From: Planctomycetota bacterium
GTDB taxonomy: Bacteria > Planctomycetota > SZUA-567 > H5-PLA8
Length of the DNA: 64,000 nucleotides
Assembly (NCBI GenBank): GCA_027493525.1
Contig: JAOSKN010000002.1
Span: 248,001-312,000 of the forward strand
Reading direction: 5' to 3'
Both the position numbers and the translations under genes were made by a program. Shown here in pieces: positions 57,343 through 64,000 of this stretch. The stretch's first letter is position 1, and the number at the start of each line of letters is the position of its first letter. The notes beneath the pieces are model-generated. The model made no database searches and was not told the DNA's origin. It saw only the letters and a list, made by a program, of their open reading frames with translations.

Positions 57343-58602
57343 ATGAATTTCACATCCCAATCAAGCCGGTCCATTGACGTGGCGATCGTTGGAGGCGGTC
57401 CGGCGGGGGCGGCGCTGGCGACGCTGTTGGAGCGTGCGGGGTATCATTGCGCGATATTCGAGGCGGGCGTGTTTCCCCGTTATCACATTGGCGAGTCCTT
57501 GATTCCGCACACTTTTGGCATACTGGATCGCCTGGGACTGCTCCCCAAGCTTCGGATATCCCCATATCCAGAAAAGTACAGCGTGCGATTTGTATCGCCT
57601 ACCGGAAAGGAATCCACTCCGTTCTATTTCTCGGAGACCATCGACGGCGAGGGAGCGCGCACGTGGCAAGTGGAACGCTCCTCGTTCGACCAGCTTTGCC
57701 TTAGCCATGCACGGGAGCAAGGCGCTGATGTCCGTATGTGCGCCGCAGTGGAGCAAGTGCTCTTTGATGGCGCCAGGGCAACGGGGGTGCGCGTGCGTCC
57801 GTCGGAAGGCGACGCGTACGATATGGCCGCGCGCGTGGTGGTGGACGCCTCCGGCCGTTCCACGGTCTTAGGCGAACAACTGGGTTTGAAATCGTCCGTT
57901 CCAGGGCTGAGAAAGGCGTCCCTTTGGTCCTATTACAAAGGCGGCCGGCGCCTTGACGGGATAGACGCTGGCGAGACCACCATCTTCATGATTCGAAATC
58001 GCGGATGGTTCTGGTACATCCCACTGCCCGACGACGTGGTCAGTGTGGGCGTGGTCGCAAGCCCAGACGAACTATTTTCGGGCACTCAGGAAAAGGAAAC
58101 CATATACGCGCGCGAAGTATATGCCTGCGGGCCGCTCATGGATCGCCTACGCACGGCCAAGCGCTGCGCGGGCGTCTATGGCGGTCCGAGGGAATTGGCC
58201 TATTTCAATCGCCAGACCTCCGGAGACGGCTGGGTCATGGTCGGGGATGCCCGTGCGTTCCTGGATCCTATCTACTCCTCGGGTTTGTATCTCGCGCTGG
58301 CTTCGGCGGAACTGGCTGCGGACTCGATCCGTCAGGCCCTTGAAGCCAACGATTTGAGCGCCGCAAAGCTTGGGGCCTTTGAAGCGCGGCTGATGGCTGG
58401 TGTGGATGTAATCAGGCGCTTGATTCACGCTTTCTACGATCCTCATTTCAGCTTCGGCGAATTCGTGACACGTTTTCCGGCGCAACGCCGCGCACTTGTC
58501 GATTGCCTCGTAGGCGACGTGCTCAAGGACATGAGTGCCTTCACGGCCGCCCTGGAACAAGCGACGCCTCCGCCGCCCTCCTTGGCTGTGGCAAGCGGTT
58601 GA
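57343..58602 (+). CDS. Flavin-dependent halogenase-like FAD oxidoreductase
   Basis: A 419-residue FAD enzyme with AGGAGAAAAT before the ATG. The dinucleotide-binding motif is VAIVGGGPAGAALATLL (about residues 13-29). Halogenase markers are present: GESLIPHTFGILDRLG, a Lys (K78) in PEKYSVRF at the place of the catalytic Lys of PrnA/PltA, the W-x-W-x-I-P motif in GWFWYIPL, and GDARAFLDPIYSSGL near the C-terminal side. In known halogenases these make HOCl and hold the lysine chloramine. Related non-halogenating oxidoreductases share parts of this set, so activity is uncertain. Its position inside a demethylation operon is unexpected. Confidence 0.8.
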   Translation: MNFTSQSSRSIDVAIVGGGPAGAALATLLERAGYHCAIFEAGVFPRYHIGESLIPHTFGILDRLGLLPKLRISPYPEKYSVRFVSPTGKESTPFYFSETIDGEGARTWQVERSSFDQLCLSHAREQGADVRMCAAVEQVLFDGARATGVRVRPSEGDAYDMAARVVVDASGRSTVLGEQLGLKSSVPGLRKASLWSYYKGGRRLDGIDAGETTIFMIRNRGWFWYIPLPDDVVSVGVVASPDELFSGTQEKETIYAREVYACGPLMDRLRTAKRCAGVYGGPRELAYFNRQTSGDGWVMVGDARAFLDPIYSSGLYLALASAELAADSIRQALEANDLSAAKLGAFEARLMAGVDVIRRLIHAFYDPHFSFGEFVTRFPAQRRALVDCLVGDVLKDMSAFTAALEQATPPPPSLAVASG

Positions 58603-58617
58603 AGAGGAAAGGAAGGA

Positions 58618-59367
58618 ATGAGAATGGACATCAAGGTTTCCGACACAGTAGGTGGGATCGTGGCGCGCCATCCGTCGCTCGCGCGGCAATTTGAGGAAGC
58701 AGGAATCGACTATTGCTGCGGCGGAGGATTACCCTTGGAGGAAGCGTGCAGAAAGCATGGCGTCGACGTTACCATATTTCTCCAAGCTTTGCGCGAGCCC
58801 GCGTCGCGCTCCGTGGGAGAGGAGTTGGTCGATGCGGCGGCCATGTCATTAACCGAATTGGCGGACCATGTCGAACAAACGCACCATGCCTATCTGAAGG
58901 CGGAACTCCCGCGCCTTAGGGCCATGACGGCGAAGGTAGCTGCCGTGCACGGCCACCAGGATGGAAGGCTTATGCAGGTCAAAGAAGTCTTGTTTGCGCT
59001 AAGCATGGAGATGGCTTGTCACATGGCGAAGGAAGAGTCGGTCCTTTTCCCTCTGATCCGCCAGCTCGATGCCGGCATGGGCGCACTGCCGCTTCCGTGC
59101 GGTTCGGTCGACGGAATGGTCCGTCAAATGGAGCACGAGCATAGGCTTGCTGGCGGGGCGCTTGAGCAGTTGCGTAAGCTAACGGACGGCCATAAACCTC
59201 CCGTGTGGGCCTGCAACACTTATCGCGTCATGTTGGAAGCCTTGGCTTGCCTCGAACGCGATATGCATCAGCACGTGCATAAGGAGAACAATGTGCTCTT
59301 TCCGCGCGCGATTGAAGCGGACTCGGCGAACCAATCTAGCCGCGACGTAGCAAGGGGCAGACCTTGA
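58618..59367 (+). CDS. ric: RIC / YtfE / ScdA di-iron repair protein
   Basis: A 249-residue repair-of-iron-centres protein. The N-terminal ScdA_N domain carries the family mark GIDYCCGGGLPLEEACR. The hemerythrin-like four-helix domain has the iron-ligand His/Glu pattern DHVEQTHHAYLKAELPRL, AKVAAVHGHQD, ACHMAKEESVLFPL, MEHEHRLAGGALEQL and DMHQHVHKENNVLFPRA. RIC proteins repair Fe-S clusters damaged by NO or oxygen, or reduce NO. Two starts (58618 and 58624) are possible. Its stop overlaps the next start, so the pair is coupled and should be made together with the corrinoid system. Confidence 0.95.
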   Translation: MRMDIKVSDTVGGIVARHPSLARQFEEAGIDYCCGGGLPLEEACRKHGVDVTIFLQALREPASRSVGEELVDAAAMSLTELADHVEQTHHAYLKAELPRLRAMTAKVAAVHGHQDGRLMQVKEVLFALSMEMACHMAKEESVLFPLIRQLDAGMGALPLPCGSVDGMVRQMEHEHRLAGGALEQLRKLTDGHKPPVWACNTYRVMLEALACLERDMHQHVHKENNVLFPRAIEADSANQSSRDVARGRP

Positions 59368-60257
59368 GAGTGGGCGCTGCGCATGCCCTGCGCGTTCGGC
59401 GCGTTTACGAGGTCCCGTCGGCCGGAGATGGAATACGCGTTCTCGTGGATCGCCTCTGGCCACGTGGACTGAACAGGAAGGCCGCGCGCATTGACGCTTG
59501 GTTCAGGGATGCCGCGCCGAGCGACCTGCTGCGCCGTTGGTATGGGCACGAGCCTTCTCGATGGCAAGAGTTTCGAAGGCGCTACATGGCCGAGCTTGAT
59601 GCCAAGCCGGAGCGGTGGAGAGGACTCTTTCGCTTCGTGCGGCATGGGACGGCCACTTTTCTTTACGGGGCTCGCGACGCCAAGCGTAATAATGCCATCG
59701 TGCTTCGCGAGTACATGACAAGGATCGCGCGCGCCGAGAGATTGCCGGGCAAGGGAGGATGCGCGCGCGATTTTTTGGAACTTGATCTCGTCCACGAGAA
59801 GCTGGAGGAAGATTTTCAGCGTCATCAGGAGGCTTTGGTAACGCATAGATATTCGGATGCGAGGTCATGGCTGAAGAAATTCAAGGACGGCTTGCGAATT
59901 CATATGCGGCATGAAGAGCAGTTACTTCTCCCCCTTTATGAGTCCCGGTGTGGCCGGATGGCCAAGATTAAGGGATTCAAAACCAACGTGTTCGTGCTCG
60001 AACACTCCAAAATCATGGAGTGGCTTTCCAGAATTCAGACCGGGACGCGCGGTCTTCGGATCGGCCGGGCGGCAACGCCCCGTGCGGTCATTTCAATCCT
60101 TGACTTGGAATGCACCTTTAAGCACCTTATTCAGCATCATAACCAGCGCGAGCATAATATCCTGTATCCGGCGTTGAACCGGCTTACCACAAAGGAGGAG
60201 CGTGCCGACCTATTGCGCTCTTGCATGCTCGGCAGTGCGGTTTCGCGGCGTGTATAG
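59364..60257 (+). CDS. DUF488 (YeaO-like)-hemerythrin fusion
   Basis: A 297-residue two-domain protein with a TTG start overlapping the ric stop, after AAGGGG (a GTG two codons on is an alternative). Residues 10-125 are a DUF488/YeaO domain (VRRVYEVPSAGDGIRVLVDR, LWPRGLNRKAARIDAWFRDA, ATFLYGARDAKRNNAIVLRE). Residues 140-290 are a hemerythrin domain with DLVHEKLEEDFQRHQEAL, HMRHEEQLLLPLYES, VFVLEHSKIMEWL and HLIQHHNQREHNILYPAL. It should bind oxygen or NO at a di-iron site. YeaO-like proteins often neighbour ric; the fusion is unusual. Last gene of the long plus-strand run, convergent with the next gene 49 bases away. Confidence 0.85.
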   Translation: MRVGAAHALRVRRVYEVPSAGDGIRVLVDRLWPRGLNRKAARIDAWFRDAAPSDLLRRWYGHEPSRWQEFRRRYMAELDAKPERWRGLFRFVRHGTATFLYGARDAKRNNAIVLREYMTRIARAERLPGKGGCARDFLELDLVHEKLEEDFQRHQEALVTHRYSDARSWLKKFKDGLRIHMRHEEQLLLPLYESRCGRMAKIKGFKTNVFVLEHSKIMEWLSRIQTGTRGLRIGRAATPRAVISILDLECTFKHLIQHHNQREHNILYPALNRLTTKEERADLLRSCMLGSAVSRRV

Positions 60258-60306
60258 TCCGCCAAGTTGCTGGCGCCACGCGATCCGTGGGTCGACTCGC
60301 AGTCCA

Positions 60307-62121
60307 TCAGCGCGAAGACGCAACGTTTTCGGGGTATGAGCCGCGGAGCAATTGACCGCATAAATTGGACAAGCCCTCCAAAAACTCATCCGGCACGAGT
60401 TCGCGATTACGCTCCGCGAAACATCGATAATACTCGATGCCACTTAGTAGGTTTTCCCTGAAGCCGGTAAGATATTCTCGCGTGTGGCTGGACAAGCCCA
60501 AGGCCACGCTTTTTAACTCGGAAGCCAGGTAATCCATGTACAACTGCAACTCGTTAAGGAACATGTGTGGCCGGCGGTCATCGTCGAACAGCGAGATTCT
60601 CCCATAAATATGGTCAACTATTTCTTTTAGGCTATAAGGACGAGTGAAAAAGGCGATATTGGGACCTGGACAAATCGCCGCAGGCTGCCGTTCGTCGATC
60701 CCATACTTATTGCGAGCGCTGCCGCTCAATTCGTGGCAAATACATGCCTTTTCGAGAATGCGCCGCTTCATTTCCTCCATAATCGCCGGCGACTGACTAC
60801 TTATATTGAGAGCCTTCAATTTTCGTGATTGATAGCCCTGAGAGGCGGTGCACAACGGGGTTCCAAATTCCTGGTTGAAGGCGAGAAATCCCTTGGGGCA
60901 CCTGCTGCCTGGGCGTTTCGCTTCGATTCGATCTTGTCTTTGCGCTTCGCTGGAGGAGGTAACGAGGTTCCAATAGGGCAGGCCCAATGGCGAGCTGTTA
61001 CTTAATTTCACGTCCCGTTGCTCGGCATTCGACAACTTCTGCAGCAACTCTTCATCTACATTGGTGGCTTCAGGGACGAGTAAGAACGGCGTGCCCCAGC
61101 CCGTGCCTTGAACGCCATACGCATGTCGCAACATCCAGTCTTCCTTGAACGTCCCAATTCCACCTTGGACGCTCAGTCGAATAGGAGGCGGAGTCTCAAA
61201 ACGAACGCCCCTTTCGCTCCCGCTCCAGGACTTGGCGCAAATGTCGAACTGCCGCATTCGAAAACTTTCAAGTCGTGACTTAAATTCTTCGAGAATCGGT
61301 CCAAGCAGGAGCCCCTGGGTTGGAAAGGCGTGGCCGCCGCAGTTTAACCCGGATTCCACGCGGAATTCACTGACCCAAAGCCCATGCTTGGCCAGAAACC
61401 GGCTTTGGACTTCAGCGGAGCGAAAATCGCTTACTTTCAGGACTATTTGTTTACGGAACAATCCATCCGCGTCGGGGAAAAAGTCTGGGAAGGTGCCCAT
61501 GTAGGCGAACAGGCGCGTGTTGATTCCGGCGGAAAGGACCAGGGCTCCGGTTAGCGAAGAGCGGGCGAATCCGCGCAATGCCGCCAAGGCGTCGGACATT
61601 TCAGGATGTGTTGAATCGGTTCGATTACGATCCAACTTGGTCATGATATTGGCCTCGATGCGGCCGGGCCTAATCTGTTGACGAAGGACCTCCTCTAGCG
61701 CACGGGCCTCTTCCGCAGGCGCCACCTTGAGTCGCTCATAGTCGCGCCTGGGCGGACAATCCGGAAGCATCTCGTAGTATTGAGACAGCTTGCTTCCAGA
61801 CGCGAAAGAATCGTTGCGCAGTTCGTTGACCTGCCTCATAACGAGTTTCGCAAGCAGGTCGAGGTACGCCGTGATTCTTCTTGCGCGCGCGTCCCATTCG
61901 CCGCCATCAATGGGAATAAAGCATTCGCCAATTCGCTTGGTGTGAAATTCACGCATCTGCTCGATTAGGGTATCGTCCACGAGCGAGACGACCGAAGCGA
62001 TTCCCCAGCGAGCCACCTTAAGCGGCGTATCAATGGTGAACCCTGTTCCCATGACGGGAATGTGGAATGTGTGCGGCGGCTCATAGGGAACGGCGAGCTC
62101 CGGGTCCGGATGGGTTGGCAT
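60307..62121 (-). CDS. Nitronate-monooxygenase-like TIM-barrel protein
   Basis: 604 residues from the ATG at 62121 (a TTG at 62154 would add 11). The N-terminal HIPVMGTGFTIDTPLKVARW and GIASVVSLVDD match the start of 2-nitropropane dioxygenase-like flavin barrels. FRVESGLNCGGHAFPTQGLL and LSVQGGIGTFKEDWMLRHAY, then GVQGTGWGTPFLLVPEAT, match their phosphate-binding end (GHxG, then GGIG and GTxFLxxPE). The C-terminal 200 residues (CICHELSGSARNKYG, CPGPNIAFFTRPYSLKEIVD) are an extension with several Cys, possibly for a metal. It probably binds FMN; the reaction is unknown. The family seems conserved, but I cannot name it. Confidence 0.65.
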   Translation of the reverse strand: MPTHPDPELAVPYEPPHTFHIPVMGTGFTIDTPLKVARWGIASVVSLVDDTLIEQMREFHTKRIGECFIPIDGGEWDARARRITAYLDLLAKLVMRQVNELRNDSFASGSKLSQYYEMLPDCPPRRDYERLKVAPAEEARALEEVLRQQIRPGRIEANIMTKLDRNRTDSTHPEMSDALAALRGFARSSLTGALVLSAGINTRLFAYMGTFPDFFPDADGLFRKQIVLKVSDFRSAEVQSRFLAKHGLWVSEFRVESGLNCGGHAFPTQGLLLGPILEEFKSRLESFRMRQFDICAKSWSGSERGVRFETPPPIRLSVQGGIGTFKEDWMLRHAYGVQGTGWGTPFLLVPEATNVDEELLQKLSNAEQRDVKLSNSSPLGLPYWNLVTSSSEAQRQDRIEAKRPGSRCPKGFLAFNQEFGTPLCTASQGYQSRKLKALNISSQSPAIMEEMKRRILEKACICHELSGSARNKYGIDERQPAAICPGPNIAFFTRPYSLKEIVDHIYGRISLFDDDRRPHMFLNELQLYMDYLASELKSVALGLSSHTREYLTGFRENLLSGIEYYRCFAERNRELVPDEFLEGLSNLCGQLLRGSYPENVASSR

Positions 62122-62154
62122 TGGCTGGGTGCCCTCACAGGTGTCTGGAAGCAA

Positions 62155-62464
62155 TTCTGAATACCAGTATGCCTAGCAATATAAAAATATCAAGATGCAT
62201 TTATCTCGTGACGGGCTCGATCTGGCGATACTGTGGGCGCCTTTAGAAGAATGCTTGGCGTTTCGACACTTAAAATTCAGAATTTCAGTTCCCCCTGCGC
62301 CCAGAAGAAACGGCTCGTTTTCCGTTGTCCGTCGCGCACTTCCTGCACGAACCGCGCTCTCGGGATCCCTAGGAGCGCGTAGTCTCGGTACTAATGCTTG
62401 GCGCATTGGGTTAGGTCTCCTGTCGCGCGGTATTAAGAATCGCCAAGCGCCCCCTCAAAAAAAG
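62155..62464. other. Gene-free region
   Basis: 310 bases between the nitronate-monooxygenase-like gene and the AhpD-like gene on the minus strand. The AT-rich stretch near 62175-62200 (AATATAAAAATATC) could carry the promoter of the former. Short open frames here have no ribosome site or recognisable content. I see nothing else. Confidence 0.4.
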
Positions 62465-62794
62465 TCATTGCTCGCGTTGGATTACATCTTCAATCCACCC
62501 CAGGAACATCACGCCAAAGGAAAACCCCATGGTACTCATGGCCAAGAAAGCCACATGCTGCATGTCCTCAACGGATAATTCCGCGTCAAGTCCCTTGCGT
62601 ACGGCCGAGTGAGATGCGCCCTCCATTCTTGCGGCAAAGGCCAAGCTCAGTTTTACGAGCCTCCGCTCACGCAGGCTTAACGGTCCGGAGCGCTCGCAAG
62701 CTTTCCCAAATTCCTCGTAGGCTTTGACCAGCTTGGGATTTCCTAGCTTCAAGGCCTCGTATTTCCGGGGAAGCGGGCGTTTCTTCGTTGCCAT
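62465..62794 (-). CDS. Carboxymuconolactone decarboxylase / AhpD-like protein
   Basis: 109 residues from the ATG at 62794 (MATKKRPL); the upstream extension to 62869 has no support. The CMD fold pattern is clear: YEEFGKACERSGPLSLRERR, LVKLSLAFAARMEGASHSAV and the QHVAFLAMSTMGF helix. AhpD-type peroxidase members need a CxxC pair before the conserved His; here the site is E-G-A-S-H with no Cys, so peroxidase or disulfide chemistry is not expected. It follows the radical SAM gene in the same direction after 71 bases. Confidence 0.85.
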   Translation of the reverse strand: MATKKRPLPRKYEALKLGNPKLVKAYEEFGKACERSGPLSLRERRLVKLSLAFAARMEGASHSAVRKGLDAELSVEDMQHVAFLAMSTMGFSFGVMFLGWIEDVIQREQ

Positions 62795-62865
62795 GGGTGC
62801 ATCTCTCCACGCCATTCGAAAACCAATTTCAAGTAGAAGCCAACTTGTTCGTATCGGATTCCCCA

Positions 62866-64000
62866 TCAAGGGTCAAAGAACGTCTCTTCCGAACGCATGT
62901 AACATCCCGGATCCATAGCCAACCAGTCGCCCGTACTGCTTTCGGCCCGCGTCCGAAGATTTCCGTTGCAGACTTCCAGGAAGCGGCACGCCTGACAGCG
63001 AGTCGGAAGATGCCGGCGCCGGTTACGCAAAGCAGCCAAACGCGGATCGCGCGCATGCGTCCAGACCCAACTGAAGGGCCTTTCCCGAACGTGGCCGACC
63101 GTGTAATGCCAGCTGAACTGATCGTAGTGAACCGTTCCGCGCGGTCCAATGGATGCGATATTGCAGCCTGAACGGTTGCCGCCGGTGCCTCGCAGCAGTT
63201 GCCATGCCGCCGCCGCGGAATTCCGGAAGATGCCGCTCGAACCAGAGCAGTAACAGGGCCGCGTCGGCATGATTGGCCACGGTCAACACTTCCATTCGGC
63301 TGCCGGCCTCATGTGCCTCGATGGTGCGCCGCATAAGACGCTCAACCATGGCGCGCGTGCATTCGGACGACAAATCGGAGCGCCTTAGGCTTCTTCCTCG
63401 ACCTGCGTAGGCCAAGTGGTATACGCAGAGCCTCTGAATCCCAAGATCCAGGCACAAGTCGAAGACGGCGTCCAGTTGGTCTAAATTAAGGGCATGAACC
63501 GTATACCGCAGGCCTACTTTTATGCCCCTTTCACGACAGCGCCGGATGGCAGCCAGGGTTTCCTCGTAGGCCCCAGGTTGCCCACGCAACTTGTCGTGAA
63601 TGGGCTTTAGTCCGTCCAGACTGATGCCCACGTACTTTAGTTCCAGATCCGCCAGCTTGTCGGCCATCGCGTCGTCGATCAGTAGCCCGTTGGTCGAGAG
63701 CGTTGCATTAAGGCCAAGGCCTCGGGCATAATCCAACAAGTCCAGGGCATCGTGCCGCACGAGCGGTTCCCCGCCGCTGAAGAGCACCGCGGGAACGCCG
63801 AAGTCCCGCAGGTCCTCCAATAGGGCTCGGCCTTCCGCATGGGTCAGTTCGCTGGACGCCGGCTTGCTGCTGGCCGCCGCATAGCAGTGTACGCAGCGAA
63901 GGTTGCAGGCCCTGGTTAAGGCCCATACGACGACCGGCTTGGGAGCCGCGTCATTAGCGGCGCCATGAGATCCCTGGCGCGCATGGCCATACCTCAGTGG
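62866..64000 (-). CDS. AhbC/NirJ-like radical SAM/SPASM protein (partial, single-base frameshift)
   Basis: Reading from the window edge on the minus strand gives LRYGHARQGSHGAA, then KPVVVWALTRACNLRCVHCY with the radical SAM CxxxCxxC cluster, then VLFSGGEPLVRHDALDLLDY and YVGISLDGLKPIHDKLRGQP. The C-terminal SPASM part (GGNRSGCNIASIGPRGTVHY, RCQACRFLEVCNGNLRTRA, TGDWLAMDPGCYMRSEE) lies in another frame; the switch falls in the GCC repeat at 63206-63217 and needs one base. LRYG before the cluster and the CNGN-TGD-DPxCY tail match the AhbC/NirJ group, which removes propionate side chains or their parts from siroheme-derived porphyrins. The 5' end is outside the window. Confidence 0.8.

Overview
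The window reads as 64 kb of a GC-rich bacterial chromosome, probably a metagenome-assembled or long-read contig from an anaerobic or microaerophilic bacterium. The gene content (MttB- and URO-D-type methyltransferases in bulk, a RACo-type corrinoid activator, a MetV-MetF fusion, an AhbC/NirJ-like radical SAM enzyme) would fit lineages such as Hydrogenedentota, Sumerlaeota, Lentisphaerota or Planctomycetota. There is no rRNA or universal marker here, so the phylum is a guess. At least five genes that otherwise look intact are broken by a single-base indel, four of them in a homopolymer and one in a GCC repeat. Some of these may be sequencing errors rather than real mutations.

Layout. 1-6.7 kb: the right end of an integrated element with two tyrosine recombinases, an excisionase-like protein, a PD-(D/E)XK nuclease, several unknown genes, a HigBA-like toxin-antitoxin pair and an orphan MNT nucleotidyltransferase whose HEPN partner is truncated. 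6.9-9.1 kb: a TonB-dependent receptor. 9.3-19 kb: two small regulators, then a probable sigma-54-driven cluster (a beta-ketoacyl synthase lacking one catalytic His, a SAM methyltransferase, IorA-like and IorB-like subunits) followed by a membrane histidine kinase and a convergent NtrC-type response regulator. 19.3-22.5 kb: a truncated type II secretion block (gspE remnant, gspF, G, H, I, J). 22.5-25.3 kb: the 3' end of an RHS polymorphic toxin with a WHH-type nuclease tip, plus a SUKH/ankyrin immunity candidate. 25.3-29.7 kb: mobile-element debris (two tandem hairpin repeats, a DDE transposase, a 3' tRNA-Gly fragment, a decayed IS630 transposase and a complete IS66 element with an 8-bp target duplication).

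29.7-60.3 kb is the metabolic core. On the minus strand lie an L-arabinose/L-fucose isomerase-like protein, a GH42-like large protein and a URO-D-like protein. Divergent from them are a RACo-type activator and then a co-directional run of about 20 genes covering about 23 kb: one corrinoid protein, MetV-MetF, a methyl-THF:corrinoid methyltransferase, an amidohydrolase, DUF1638, MttB, eleven consecutive URO-D-family methyltransferase paralogues, a PNPOx-like flavoprotein, a flavin halogenase-like enzyme, RIC and a DUF488-hemerythrin fusion. I infer a demethylation system in which many substrate-specific methyltransferases load one corrinoid protein, MtgA/AcsE-like MeTr passes the methyl group to tetrahydrofolate, and MetV-MetF oxidises it. 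RACo would rescue inactive Co(II), and the RIC/hemerythrin module would protect the oxygen- and NO-sensitive parts. 60.3-64 kb: a convergent minus-strand group with a nitronate-monooxygenase-like protein, an AhpD/CMD protein and a frameshifted AhbC/NirJ-like radical SAM enzyme that runs off the window.
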